A stretch of 64,000 bases of DNA from Alistipes sp. Zagget8 (lineage in GTDB: Bacteria; Bacteroidota; Bacteroidia; Bacteroidales; Rikenellaceae), in contig MSHJ01000010.1 of NCBI GenBank assembly GCA_001941065.1, positions 186,001 to 250,000 of the forward strand. Reading direction: 5' to 3'. The number at the start of each line of letters is the position of its first letter. The first letter of the stretch is position 1. Positions 27,607 to 36,884 of this stretch are shown here, piece after piece. The notes under the pieces were generated by a model, which was not told the DNA's origin, searched no databases, and saw nothing but the letters and a program-made list of their open reading frames with translations. The position numbers were made by a program, and so were the translations under genes.

Positions 27607-28350
27607 TTACTCGTCGGCCCCTCCGATGCGCTGGCGCACCACCTCGAAGAGCATCACGGCCGCGGCGGCCGAGACGTTCAGCGATTCGATGTGCCCGATC
27701 AGCGGAATGGCCAACTGTTCGTCGCAGAGTTTCAGCACCTCTTTCGAGATGCCCGTATCCTCGGCGCCCATCACGAGGGCGGTCGGTTTGCGGAAATCGG
27801 CGTCGTACAGCAGCTTGCGGCTCTTCTCCGTGGCGGCCACGACCTGAAAACCCTCGGTCTGCAACTGCTTGAGCGTGTTGCGGATCGACCCCACGCGGCA
27901 CACGGGAATCGCCGTAAGGGCCCCTGCCGACGAACGGATCGCCTCGGCGTTCACGGGAGCGGAGTTTTTCAGCGGCGTCACGAGCCCGTGCGCCCCGGCG
28001 CATTCGGCCGAGCGGGCGATGGCCCCGAAATTCCGCACGTCGGTCACGCCGTCGAACACCACCACCAGCGGCGTCTCGTCCTCGGGCACACGCTCCAGAA
28101 TATCAGCCAGTTCGACATAGGCGATGGCCGCGGTCTGGGCCACGACGCCCTGGTGGTTGCCGCGCGTCAGGCGGTTGAGCTTCTCGACCGGTACCTCCTG
28201 ATAGTGAATGCGATGCCGCATGCAGAGGTCTTTCAGCTCCTGCATCAGCTGCCCTTCGGCGCCCTTGCGGATGTAGAGTTTTTCGATCTGCTTTCCGGCC
28301 TCGATGGCTTCGGCCACGGGACGAATCCCGAAAATAAGGTTATTATCCAT
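27607..28350 (-). CDS. rlmB: 23S rRNA (guanosine-2'-O)-methyltransferase, TrmH/SpoU family
   Basis: 247 residues. It 2'-O-methylates a guanosine in 23S rRNA (G2251 in E. coli) using SAM. The N-terminal substrate-binding domain (IFGIRPVAEAIEAGKQIEKLY) precedes a SPOUT knot with the three SpoU motifs: DVRNFGAIARSAE, LVMGAEDTGIS and IGHIESLNVSAAAAVMLFE. Length and order match RlmB. Confidence 0.92.
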   Translation of the reverse strand: MDNNLIFGIRPVAEAIEAGKQIEKLYIRKGAEGQLMQELKDLCMRHRIHYQEVPVEKLNRLTRGNHQGVVAQTAAIAYVELADILERVPEDETPLVVVFDGVTDVRNFGAIARSAECAGAHGLVTPLKNSAPVNAEAIRSSAGALTAIPVCRVGSIRNTLKQLQTEGFQVVAATEKSRKLLYDADFRKPTALVMGAEDTGISKEVLKLCDEQLAIPLIGHIESLNVSAAAAVMLFEVVRQRIGGADE

Positions 28351-28450
28351 TGCTTAAAATTATACTCGTTCGTTAAAGCCTCCGTCCCGGATTTTTCATT
28401 TTAAGCGAGCAGGTGAGGGATGTGCCGCAGATGCCGCCTGAAATCGCAAA

Positions 28451-30406
28451 TCACTGTTCTTCGATTATTTCCAATTCATACGACGCCTTCTCCCACTCGT
28501 GCATCTGATGCTCGTAACGATTTTTGAGCTCGTTGTAAGCCTTGTAGTCGGCTTCGTTGTATTCGGCCGCCGCGGCGAATTTCGCGTCGTACTCCGCAAT
28601 CTGCCGCTCGATCCCGGCCAATTCCGCCTCGACCGTCTCCACGGCTTTTTTCAGTTTGCGAATCTGTTTCTCCTGCTCCTTCCGCTGTTCGTAGGAGAGT
28701 TTTCCCGAAGCGGCCGGTTTCGACTCATCGGCTGCTCCGGCGGTTTTCGGGGCCGTTTTGGACGGAACATCGCGCCGTTCGATCTCCTGCAGCGACTCCA
28801 GTTTGCGCTTTTCGAGAAAATAGTAGATGCCGCCCAGATACTCTTTCACCCCGCCGTCGCGGAATTCGTAGACCTTCTCGACCATGCCGTCGAGGAATTC
28901 GCGGTCGTGCGAAACCACGACCACCGTTCCGTCGTATTTCATGATGGCGTTCTTCAGAATGTCCTTCGAACGCATGTCCATGTGGTTCGTCGGCTCGTCG
29001 AGCACCAGTAAATTCCGGGGTTCCAGCATCATGCGGGCCATCGCCAGCCGCGCCCGCTCGCCGCCCGAGAGCACTTTGACCTTCTTGTCGATGTCCTCGC
29101 CGCAGAACAGGAACGCGCCCAGAATATCGCGCAGACGGGTGCGGATGTCGCCCACGGCCACACGGTCCAGCGTGTCGTAGACCGTAAATTCGCCGTCCAT
29201 CAGGTCGTCCTGATTCTGGGCATAGTAACCGATATTGACGTTGGCCCCGAGACGGATCGACCCCTCGGTGGGCGTCAGCTGTCCGATCAGCATGCGTGCG
29301 AGGGTCGTCTTGCCCTCGCCGTTGCGGCCCACCAGCGCAATTTTGTCGCCCTTCTCGATCACGAAATTCGCACCGCTGAAGACGTGCTTCTCGCCGAACG
29401 ACATCCCCGCTTCGTTGATCTCGGCGACGACCTGTCCCGACCGCGGCGCGGGCGGGAACTTGATGTTGAGCGTCGCCAAATCCTCCTCTTCGATTTCGAG
29501 ACGGTCCAGCCGCTCCAGCTGCTTGATGCGCGACTGCACCTGATTCGATTTCGTGGGCTTGTAACGGAATTTCTCGATAAACTCCTCGGTCTTTTCGATC
29601 AGCCGCTGCTGGTTCTCGTAGGCCGCCACCTGCTGTGCACGGCGTTCGGCACGTAGGACGACGTATTTCGAATAGGAGACCTTGTAATCGGTGATCTTGC
29701 CCAGCGACAGTTCGACCGTGCGGTTGGTGACGTTGTCCAGAAAGGCCCGGTCGTGCGAGATCAGCAGCACCGCGCCGTTGTAGTTTTTGAGGTAATCCTC
29801 CAGCCATTGGATCGACTCGATGTCGAGATGGTTCGTGGGCTCGTCGAGCAGGAAGATCGAAGGACGCCGCAGCAGCAGTTTCGCCAGCTCGATACGCATG
29901 CGCCAGCCGCCCGAAAACTCGCTCGTGGCGCGTCCGAAATCGGAGCGTTTGAACCCGAGGCCCAGCAGGGTCTTCTCGATGTCCGCGTCGCGGGTCTCGC
30001 CGCCGAGGATGTGGTAGTGGTCCTGCGCGTCGTTCAGGCGGTGCAGGAGCTGCTCGTATTCGGGACTCTCGTAATCGGTGCGCTCGGCGATCTCGCGCGT
30101 CAGGTCCTCGATCTCGGCTTCGAGCCGCAGCACCTCCTCGAAGGCCTTGGCGGTCTCCTCCGCAAGCGTCGTGGTGTCCGCAACGCGCATCGTCTGCGGC
30201 AGGTAGCCGATCGTACAGTCGCCGTTCAGTGTCACAGCACCCGTCGTGGGCTGCTGTTCGCCCGTGATGATGCGCAGCAGCGTGGTCTTGCCCGCGCCGT
30301 TCTTGCCCACGAGCCCGATGCGGTCCTTGGGATTGATCAGAAACGAAATATTGTCGAAAAGGGTCCAGCCCCCGTAACTGACGGTAAGGTTATCTAATGA
30401 AATCAT
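28451..30406 (-). CDS. ABC-F family ATPase (Uup/EttA-like ribosome-associated)
   Basis: 651 residues with two ABC cassettes and no membrane segments. First site: GKNGAGKTTLL, SGGWRMR, DEPTNHLD; second: GRNGEGKTTL, LSGGERARLAMA, DEPTNHMD. The linker between them has the ABC-F antenna-like arm. The last 90 residues are a Lys/Glu-rich coiled coil, as in Uup. ABC-F proteins act on translating ribosomes; antibiotic protection is possible but not indicated. A TAACTTTG promoter box lies about 20 bp upstream (30426-30433). Confidence 0.9.
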   Translation of the reverse strand: MISLDNLTVSYGGWTLFDNISFLINPKDRIGLVGKNGAGKTTLLRIITGEQQPTTGAVTLNGDCTIGYLPQTMRVADTTTLAEETAKAFEEVLRLEAEIEDLTREIAERTDYESPEYEQLLHRLNDAQDHYHILGGETRDADIEKTLLGLGFKRSDFGRATSEFSGGWRMRIELAKLLLRRPSIFLLDEPTNHLDIESIQWLEDYLKNYNGAVLLISHDRAFLDNVTNRTVELSLGKITDYKVSYSKYVVLRAERRAQQVAAYENQQRLIEKTEEFIEKFRYKPTKSNQVQSRIKQLERLDRLEIEEEDLATLNIKFPPAPRSGQVVAEINEAGMSFGEKHVFSGANFVIEKGDKIALVGRNGEGKTTLARMLIGQLTPTEGSIRLGANVNIGYYAQNQDDLMDGEFTVYDTLDRVAVGDIRTRLRDILGAFLFCGEDIDKKVKVLSGGERARLAMARMMLEPRNLLVLDEPTNHMDMRSKDILKNAIMKYDGTVVVVSHDREFLDGMVEKVYEFRDGGVKEYLGGIYYFLEKRKLESLQEIERRDVPSKTAPKTAGAADESKPAASGKLSYEQRKEQEKQIRKLKKAVETVEAELAGIERQIAEYDAKFAAAAEYNEADYKAYNELKNRYEHQMHEWEKASYELEIIEEQ

Positions 30407-30425
30407 GGCGAGTCTAAAAACACCG

Positions 30426-30433
30426 CAAAGTTA
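30426..30433 (-). promoter_or_regulatory. ABC-F gene promoter -7 box
   Basis: TAACTTTG on the minus strand, 19 bases before the start codon. Confidence 0.6.
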
Positions 30434-30454
30434 GCGATTTAATCCGACATATCG

Positions 30455-30462
30455 TATCTTTG
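30455..30462 (+). promoter_or_regulatory. HD hydrolase gene promoter -7 box
   Basis: TATCTTTG, 23 bases before the ATG at 30486. Confidence 0.65.
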
Positions 30463-30485
30463 AGGGCTGAAACAGAATCCCGGAT

Positions 30486-31046
30486 ATGGAAAAGTTGGAA
30501 CGATACCTGCAATTTATGCGCGAGGCCGAACGGCTGAAAAACGTCCTGCGTTCGGCCCATACCTCGGCCGGACGTCCTGAGAGCACCGCCGAACATACAT
30601 GGCGGCTGGCCCTGCTGGCCCTTGTCCTTGCCGGCGAGAAGCCGGAACTCGACCAGCAGCGGGTCCTCGCGATGTGTCTGGTCCACGATCTCGGGGAGGC
30701 CTACGAAGGGGACATCCCGGCCGTCGAGCAGTCCGATCCCGCCGCCAAAGCCGCGGCGGAACGTTCGGCCATGGACCGGCTCACGCCCCTGCTGCCCGAC
30801 TCCGCGGCCGCACGCATCCGGACGCTCTGGGAGGAGTACGAAGCGTGCGCCACGCCCGAAGCCCGCTGGGTCAAGGCGCTCGACAAGGCCGAAACCATCC
30901 TCCAGCACAACCAGGGCGCCAACCCCGCCGATTTCAATTACGAATTCAACCTGACCTACGGTGCGGAGTGGTTCCGCGACGATGCGCTTCTGCGCGAACT
31001 GCGCCGCCTGCTCGACGCCGAGACGGCCCGGCACGCCGGACACTGA
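30486..31046 (+). CDS. HD-domain hydrolase (YfbR-like nucleotidase type)
   Basis: 186 residues. HD-domain metal ligands are visible: STAEHTWRL (His), MCLVHDLGEAYEGDIP (His-Asp pair plus Glu) and LDKAETILQH (Asp). The EHTWR and HDLGE pattern is that of the YfbR/HDDC2 group, which removes phosphate from deoxynucleoside 5'-monophosphates. It ends 5 bp from the convergent DUF4375 gene; no terminator lies between. Confidence 0.82.
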   Translation: MEKLERYLQFMREAERLKNVLRSAHTSAGRPESTAEHTWRLALLALVLAGEKPELDQQRVLAMCLVHDLGEAYEGDIPAVEQSDPAAKAAAERSAMDRLTPLLPDSAAARIRTLWEEYEACATPEARWVKALDKAETILQHNQGANPADFNYEFNLTYGAEWFRDDALLRELRRLLDAETARHAGH

Positions 31047-31051
31047 AACGC

Positions 31052-31552
31052 CTATTTCCGCGGAATGAAATCCCCGGCATGGCTGCGGACGAACCCCGCC
31101 AGAAGCTCCTGAAACCGTTTTTTATCCATCAGCGCATAATATTCCGTGTCGAAACGGTCGAAAAACCGCTCCTTGTAACTGGCGGAAAAGCCCTTCATCG
31201 TCCCGTCCCAGAATCCGGCGAGCCGCTCCCGGTTGGCGTCATAGCAGCCGTCGGCCTGTCGGACGAGTTCCGCCGCGTCGGCGGCTCCCGCCCGGGCAAA
31301 GGCTTCCGCAGCCCGCTGCCGCTCCTCGCCCGTATTGTAGTAATATTGATTGAAGCCGCCGTTGCGCACCTCGCCGTCGAGCATCACCATACTGACGAAA
31401 TCGCGCTGCGCTTCGTTTGCAGACTCGGCATCGGGAAGCGAATAGAGCACCCTGTGAACCAGTTTCCCGGCAGGCAGCGCCGCGATCTCCTCCCGTGTCA
31501 GGGCGGAGCTTCCGCCCCCGAAAAGCTTTTTCAAAAAACCGAACACGGCCAT
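31052..31552 (-). CDS. DUF4375-like small protein
   Basis: 166 residues from the ATG at 31552, which overlaps the last base of the rpe stop. The central stretch MVMLDGEVRNGGFNQYYYNTGEERQRAAEAF matches the DUF4375/DMP19-like family, all-alpha proteins of unknown role (DMP19 of Neisseria is a DNA mimic). The N-terminus FGFLKKLFGG is amphipathic and may touch the membrane. Coupled to rpe by overlap. Confidence 0.72.
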   Translation of the reverse strand: MAVFGFLKKLFGGGSSALTREEIAALPAGKLVHRVLYSLPDAESANEAQRDFVSMVMLDGEVRNGGFNQYYYNTGEERQRAAEAFARAGAADAAELVRQADGCYDANRERLAGFWDGTMKGFSASYKERFFDRFDTEYYALMDKKRFQELLAGFVRSHAGDFIPRK

Positions 31553-32202
31553 CAGGCATTCAAGATTTTCACGATCTCGGCCTGCGGGTCCGCCGCGCCG
31601 AAGACGGCGTTGCCGGCCACGAGCACGTCGGCCCCGGCCCCGTAAACCTCGCCGGCGTTGTGCGACGAAAGGCCCCCGTCGACCTCGATGATCGTTTCGA
31701 GCCCCATCTCCCGCGCCATCGTCCGCAGCTGTGCGATCTTCTCCAGCGACCCGGGAATGAACGACTGTCCCCCGAAGCCGGGTTCGACGCTCATCACCAG
31801 CACCAGGTCCACCAGCGGCAGTATCCCGCGCAGCGCCTCGACCGGAGTCGCCGGCTTGATCGACACGCCGGCTTTGGCACCGGCTTCGCGGATCAGGCCG
31901 ATGCAGGCCGCGGGATCGTCCGCCGCCTCGACGTGGAAAGTCACCAGGTCGGCGCCCGCCTCGGCGAAACGTGCCACGTATTTTTCGGGACTGACAATCA
32001 TCAGGTGCACATCCAGGAATTTCGCCGTCGCCTTGCGGATCGCCTTCAGCACGGGAAAGCCGAATGAAATATTGGGGACGAAAACGCCGTCCATCACGTC
32101 GATATGAACCCATTCGGCCGCACTGGCGTCGATCATCCGGGTATCGCGCTCGAGGTGTCCGAAATCGGCCGAGAGCATCGAGGGAGCTACTGTACGTTTC
32201 AT
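31552..32202 (-). CDS. rpe: Ribulose-phosphate 3-epimerase
   Basis: 216 residues. It interconverts ribulose 5-phosphate and xylulose 5-phosphate in the pentose phosphate path. TIM-barrel motifs: APSMLSADFGHL, VHIDVMDGVFVPNISFG (metal-binding His/Asp), HLMIVSP, VMSVEPGFGGQSF and EVDGGLSSHN. The ATG at 32202 is chosen; the open frame extends upstream but crosses the promoter. A hairpin with T-run lies in the short leader. Confidence 0.95.
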   Translation of the reverse strand: MKRTVAPSMLSADFGHLERDTRMIDASAAEWVHIDVMDGVFVPNISFGFPVLKAIRKATAKFLDVHLMIVSPEKYVARFAEAGADLVTFHVEAADDPAACIGLIREAGAKAGVSIKPATPVEALRGILPLVDLVLVMSVEPGFGGQSFIPGSLEKIAQLRTMAREMGLETIIEVDGGLSSHNAGEVYGAGADVLVAGNAVFGAADPQAEIVKILNA

Positions 32203-32210
32203 AATAAAAA

Positions 32211-32233
32211 GTGTCGTTACGACACCAAAGGTA
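32211..32233 (-). promoter_or_regulatory. rpe promoter and leader hairpin
   Basis: TACCTTTG at 32226-32233 (minus strand), directly followed by GTGTCG-TAA-CGACAC, a 6-bp hairpin with TTTTT after it, only 8 bases before the rpe ATG. The hairpin plus T-run resembles a short attenuator. The same promoter-leader string recurs before rpiB. Confidence 0.6.
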
Positions 32234-32255
32234 CAAAAAATTCCCCGGAAAATCC

Positions 32256-32263
32256 TATCTTTG
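32256..32263 (+). promoter_or_regulatory. rmuC promoter -7 box, six bases from the ATG
   Basis: TATCTTTG ends at 32263 and the ATG is at 32270, so the transcript should have almost no leader. The box overlaps the divergent rpe promoter region. Confidence 0.65.
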
Positions 32264-32269
32264 CATATC

Positions 32270-33628
32270 ATGAACACAGCATCCATCCTCGCCATCGTTC
32301 TTCTGGGCGCACTCGCGGCCGCGCTGGGCGCCGTAATCGCCACGATGCACCGCGAAACGTCGCGCCTCGGCACCGAGAAGACCGCCGCCGAAACGGCCCG
32401 CCTCGCCGCCGAGGCCGAAATCCGCGCCCAGATCGAGAACCGCATGCGTGCCGAAACCGAACTGGCGGCGCTCCGCGCTTCGTCCGAAGCCGAGATCGCC
32501 GCCCTGCGGCAGAAGAACGCCGAGGATCGCGAAGCCGAACGCGCCGAACGCGAAAAGGCCGAGGAGCGCTTCCGGGCGCAGTTCAAGAACCTCGCGACGG
32601 AGATTCTGGGCGAGCAGTCGCAGCATTTCAAGCAGACGAGCAAAGAGTCGATCGACATCCTGCTGAAACCGTTTCGGGACAACATCACCGATTTCAAAAA
32701 ACGGGTGGAGGAAATTTACACCACGCAGACCTCGCAGCGGGGCGAACTGAAAGCCGAGTTGAAACGTCTCATGGAGCTCAACCAGAACATTTCGGCCGAG
32801 GCCCGGAACCTGACCGACGCCCTGAAGGGCAATTCGAAGGTGCAGGGCGACTGGGGCGAGATGCTGCTGGAGACGATTCTCGACAGCTCGGCGCTTTCGA
32901 AAGGCATCCACTACGAGACGCAGTACAACATCAAGGACGAAGACGGTCGCAACCTGCGTCCCGACGTGGTGCTGCACCTCCCCGAAAAGAAGGACATCGT
33001 CATCGACTCGAAAGTCTCGCTCACGGCCTTCGTGGGCTACACCTCGGCCGACAGCGAGGAGGAGCGGCGGCGTCACCTCGCGGCGCACGTCGCCTCCGTG
33101 CGGCAGCACGTCACCGAGCTGGGCCGCAAGGAGTACCAACGGCGGCTGAACTCCCCCGATTTCGTCATCATGTTCGTCCCCAACGAACCGGCCTTCCTCG
33201 CGGCATTGCAGAACGACCCGGCCATCTGGTCCGACGCCTACGACAAAAAAGTCATCATCTCCTCGCCGACGAACCTTTTCGCGCTGCTGAAACTCGTCGC
33301 CGACCTCTGGAAATACAACGACCAGGACAAGAACACCAAGGAGATCGCCGCCTGCGGACTGAAGCTCTACGAACAGCTGGTGGCCTTCACGGCATCGCTC
33401 GAAGGGGTCGGCACGGCGCTCGACAAGGCCCGCGACGCCTACGACGACGCCCACAAACGCCTCTGCACGGGCAACGACAACATCATCCGCGTCGGCGAGC
33501 GGCTGCGCAAGACGGCAAGCCTGCAAACCAAGAAACGACATGCGGCCCGCACGCTCGAGATTGCCGACGCAGACACCGGCGACGACCTGCCGGACGACAC
33601 CCCCGCCCTGCCCGGCTCCGAGGCATAA
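32270..33628 (+). CDS. rmuC: DNA recombination protein RmuC
   Basis: 452 residues. An N-terminal membrane helix (ILAIVLLGALAAALGAVIA), a long coiled coil rich in Glu/Ala/Arg (residues 30-110), then the RmuC nuclease-like domain with GDWGEMLLETIL, YETQYNI, RPDVVLHLPEKKDIVIDSKV and VPNEPAFLAAL. The DVV...DSK pattern is the PD-(D/E)xK-like core. RmuC limits inversions at short inverted repeats. The ATG at 32270 is preferred to a TTG three codons upstream. Confidence 0.92.
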   Translation: MNTASILAIVLLGALAAALGAVIATMHRETSRLGTEKTAAETARLAAEAEIRAQIENRMRAETELAALRASSEAEIAALRQKNAEDREAERAEREKAEERFRAQFKNLATEILGEQSQHFKQTSKESIDILLKPFRDNITDFKKRVEEIYTTQTSQRGELKAELKRLMELNQNISAEARNLTDALKGNSKVQGDWGEMLLETILDSSALSKGIHYETQYNIKDEDGRNLRPDVVLHLPEKKDIVIDSKVSLTAFVGYTSADSEEERRRHLAAHVASVRQHVTELGRKEYQRRLNSPDFVIMFVPNEPAFLAALQNDPAIWSDAYDKKVIISSPTNLFALLKLVADLWKYNDQDKNTKEIAACGLKLYEQLVAFTASLEGVGTALDKARDAYDDAHKRLCTGNDNIIRVGERLRKTASLQTKKRHAARTLEIADADTGDDLPDDTPALPGSEA

Positions 33629-33656
33629 GCGACTGAAAACAACAAAAAATAACCCG

Positions 33657-36275
33657 ATGAAAAAACTGATGATTCTGCTGGCGGCCCTTGCCGCCGCGCT
33701 GGGATGTGCTGCCGCCGACAATCCGAAAGCGGCCCCCGAAGCGGTCGTGACGGCGGGCAACGCCCGCTTCACGATGCTCACCCCGCAGTTAATCCGCATG
33801 GAGTGGAGCGAGGACGGACGTTTCGAAGACCGCGCCACGCTGACCTTCGTCAACCGCCAGACGCCCGTGCCGGATTTCAAGGTCCGCGACACGAAATCCC
33901 GGCTGACAATCACCACCCCGGCCCTGACGCTGACCTACACCAAAGGCAGCAAGTTTACGGACAAAAACCTGAAAGCAGTCTTCAAACTCAACGGCCGCGA
34001 GGTCGTCTGGACTCCCGGCACCGAGGACCCGCAGAACCTCATGGGCACGACCCGCACGCTCGACGGATGCGACGGCCAAAAGCTGGGCCGCGAGCCGATG
34101 GAGCCGGGGCTTCTCTCGCGTTCGGGATGGGCCCTCGTGGACGACAGTCCGCGCCATGTGCTGACGCCTGACGGCTCCGAATGGAAGGAGTGGGTCGAGG
34201 CGCGTCCGGCGGGCGACCGGCAGGACCTCTACCTCTTCGCCTACGGACACGACTACAAGCAAGCTTTAGCCGATTTCCAGCTCGTCGCAGGACGGGCCCC
34301 GCTGCCCCCGAAATACACCTTCGGCTACTGGTGGAGCCGCTACTGGCAGTATTCGGACAACGAATTCGTAGATTTAGTGCAGAAGCTCAAGTCGATGGAC
34401 GTGCCGCTCGACGTGCTGATCGTCGACATGGACTGGCACGAGACCTGGGGACTGCGCAAGAAGGATTCCCCCAAGGACGAATACGGACAGCGCATCGGCT
34501 GGACCGGCTACACCTGGCAAAAAGAGCTCTTCCCCGCGCCCGCGAATTTCCTCCGGTGGACCGAAAACGAGCGGCTGAAGGTTGCGCTCAACCTCCACCC
34601 CGCCTCGGGCATCCAGCCCTACGAGGATGTTTACGACGCTTTCACCCGGGAATATGGCTGGACCGAAAAAGGCAAGAGCGTGCCGTTCCACATCGACGAC
34701 CGGAAATGGGCCGACGCCTATTTCAAGACCGTACTGGGTCCGATGGAGCAGGACGGCGTGGATTTCTGGTGGCTCGACTGGCAGCAGTGGACCGAATCGA
34801 AATTCACCCCCGGCCTGTCGAACACCTTCTGGCTCAACCACACCTTCTTCCACCACGCCGAGCGGAGGAATCCCGCCCTGCGGCCCTTCATCTACCACCG
34901 CTGGGGCGGTCTCGGATCGCATCGCTATCCGCTCGCCTTCTCGGGCGACACCTACGCCACGTGGGGCACGCTGGCCTACCTCCCGCAGTTCACCGCGACC
35001 TCCTCGAACGTAAACTACGGCTACTGGGGGCACGACATCGGCGGCCACATGTTCCGCAAGGAGCAGACTCACACCGATCCGGAGCTTTACACGCGCTGGC
35101 TCCAGTACGGCGTCTTCACCCCGATCTTCAAGACACACTCCACGAAGGACCCGCGCATCGAGCGTTACATCTGGTGCTTCCCCGATGAGCTGTTCATCAT
35201 GCGCGACGCCATCCGCCTGCGCTACACCCTGGCGCCCTACATCTACGCTGCAGCACGCGAGAACTACGACACCGGCGTCGGGATGTGCCGCCCGATGTAC
35301 TACGACTACCCCGAGCAGGACCAGGCCTACGAGGTTCCCGAGCAGTTCCTGTTCGGCAGCGACATCCTCGCCACGGCCGTCGCGGAACCCGCCGACAGCG
35401 TCACGGGGCTGGCCGCACGCCGCATCTGGTTCCCCGAGGGACAATGGTACGACTGCGCCACGGGAGCCATGCACGAGGGCAACCGCACCGAGGTGCTGCA
35501 CTACACCCTCTCGGAAAATCCCTGGTACGCACGGGCCGGAGCCATCCTCCCGATGAATCCACCGACGGTCAAAAACCTCCAGCAACCGTGCGACACCCTC
35601 GTGCTGACATTCATTCCGGGAGCCGACGGGGAGCTGAACCATTACGAGGACGACGGCATCAGCCAGCAGTACACCACCGACTATGCTATCACGCGGGTCA
35701 CGAAGCAACAGTCCGGAAACGTTATCCGCGCCGTCGTCGCACCCCGCGAAGGCACCTATGCGGGAGCTCCCGACAGCCGCAGCTATGAACTGCGCTTCCC
35801 CGCAACATTCCCGCCCAAAACGGTGAAAGTAAACGGCCGCGAAATCCCCTATGCACGCTTCCCGAAGGCCGGACAATGGACCTACGACGCCTATACGCTC
35901 GCCCCGGTGGTCTACACGGACGCCGAGCCCTGCGACAAACCACTCACCGTGGAGCTCACCCTCGACGACGACGCTGTGGCCCGTCAGGCGGAACTTTACG
36001 GCAAGAGCGGCATTTTCAAACGCTGCAAGGAACTCACCGTCGAATTCAAACTCGAGCAGGGACGATTCGGGGAGACCTACCTGATGCTGCCCAAGGAGTA
36101 CCTCAGCGTTTCGCAGTGCCCCAATTTCATTCTGGAGGAGCCCTTCCGCATCCGTGAATTCATAGCCGCGTTCGACAGCAACAGGGCGGAGCTCTTCGAA
36201 ACCACGGACCGAATGACAATCCTCGGAGATCATTTCAAAAAACGACTGAGAGAACAGATCGGCAGCATGGAATAA
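33657..36275 (+). CDS. GH31 family alpha-glycosidase, probable lipoprotein
   Basis: 872 residues. The N-terminus has a signal peptide with a possible lipobox AALGC (Cys about 19). An N-terminal beta-sandwich is followed by a catalytic barrel from about residue 215 (PPKYTFGYWWSRY). The nucleophile Asp is in DFWWLDWQQW near residue 380 and the acid/base Asp in AFSGDTYATWG near residue 445; GHDIGGHMF follows. A C-terminal beta domain and a DUF5110-like region complete the usual order. GH31 enzymes cleave alpha-glucosides or alpha-xylosides; specificity is not evident. It starts 28 bp after rmuC but functional linkage is unlikely. Confidence 0.9.
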   Translation: MKKLMILLAALAAALGCAAADNPKAAPEAVVTAGNARFTMLTPQLIRMEWSEDGRFEDRATLTFVNRQTPVPDFKVRDTKSRLTITTPALTLTYTKGSKFTDKNLKAVFKLNGREVVWTPGTEDPQNLMGTTRTLDGCDGQKLGREPMEPGLLSRSGWALVDDSPRHVLTPDGSEWKEWVEARPAGDRQDLYLFAYGHDYKQALADFQLVAGRAPLPPKYTFGYWWSRYWQYSDNEFVDLVQKLKSMDVPLDVLIVDMDWHETWGLRKKDSPKDEYGQRIGWTGYTWQKELFPAPANFLRWTENERLKVALNLHPASGIQPYEDVYDAFTREYGWTEKGKSVPFHIDDRKWADAYFKTVLGPMEQDGVDFWWLDWQQWTESKFTPGLSNTFWLNHTFFHHAERRNPALRPFIYHRWGGLGSHRYPLAFSGDTYATWGTLAYLPQFTATSSNVNYGYWGHDIGGHMFRKEQTHTDPELYTRWLQYGVFTPIFKTHSTKDPRIERYIWCFPDELFIMRDAIRLRYTLAPYIYAAARENYDTGVGMCRPMYYDYPEQDQAYEVPEQFLFGSDILATAVAEPADSVTGLAARRIWFPEGQWYDCATGAMHEGNRTEVLHYTLSENPWYARAGAILPMNPPTVKNLQQPCDTLVLTFIPGADGELNHYEDDGISQQYTTDYAITRVTKQQSGNVIRAVVAPREGTYAGAPDSRSYELRFPATFPPKTVKVNGREIPYARFPKAGQWTYDAYTLAPVVYTDAEPCDKPLTVELTLDDDAVARQAELYGKSGIFKRCKELTVEFKLEQGRFGETYLMLPKEYLSVSQCPNFILEEPFRIREFIAAFDSNRAELFETTDRMTILGDHFKKRLREQIGSME

Positions 36276-36277
36276 CG

Positions 36278-36311
36278 AAAAATCCCCGCAACTCACGTTG
36301 CGGGGATTTTT
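36278..36311. terminator. Terminator after the GH31 gene
   Basis: AAAAATCCCCGCAAC stem with exact complement and a 4-base loop; T-run on both strands, between convergent genes. Confidence 0.88.
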
Positions 36312-36862
36312 CAGCTTTTTTTCCAGCTTTTGCGCATCCGGCATTCGATTCCGGGCGTCGCGTCCTGCGCCAGCGCCTCCACGATGTCGTCCCACGATTC
36401 GGCGACCCAGCCGACCCGGTCCCGGCAGCGTATCAGCACCTCGACGGCCCAGACCTTCACCGCGACCTTCGCCGCCGGATCGACGGCCCATTCGGCCGCC
36501 GCCTCGGCGATCCGTCCCAGGGCCTCCGGCTCCGGTTCGTAACGTCCCAACAGGTCGGCCATGATTTTGCCGAAATGCCGCCGCGCACTGGCGTTGGCGC
36601 ACGCCGGGAAATCCCGCCGGCAGAACTCCCCGGCATGGGGCATGAAACGTTCGGGAGCGGTGAAATAAATCCGTTCGAGCACATAGGCCCCGCGGAACAG
36701 CACCTTCTGCCGTACGGATTTCGGAAGCTCCGGAGGCGGGGCGACGGCGACGCCATAGAGCCTATCCACGGCATCCGCCCCGAGCACCGCCCGGGCCGCT
36801 TCGTCGGCGAAATCTTCATAAAACCGCTCCGACAGAAGCTTTATAAGGTCCTTTTCGGTCAT
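36311..36862 (-). CDS. Uncharacterised helical protein, possibly HEAT-repeat-like
   Basis: 183 residues from the ATG at 36862; the longer open frame overlaps tsaB's stop region. Predicted mostly alpha-helical, with repeated helical pairs (for example KVLFRGAYVLERIYF and VKVWAVEVLIRC) resembling HEAT repeats. No catalytic motif or known domain is recognised. It lies 22 bp after tsaB as the last gene of the smpB-HAD-tsaB cluster. Function unknown. Confidence 0.6.
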   Translation of the reverse strand: MTEKDLIKLLSERFYEDFADEAARAVLGADAVDRLYGVAVAPPPELPKSVRQKVLFRGAYVLERIYFTAPERFMPHAGEFCRRDFPACANASARRHFGKIMADLLGRYEPEPEALGRIAEAAAEWAVDPAAKVAVKVWAVEVLIRCRDRVGWVAESWDDIVEALAQDATPGIECRMRKSWKKS

Positions 36863-36884
36863 ATTGCCGCCATCACGACAAATC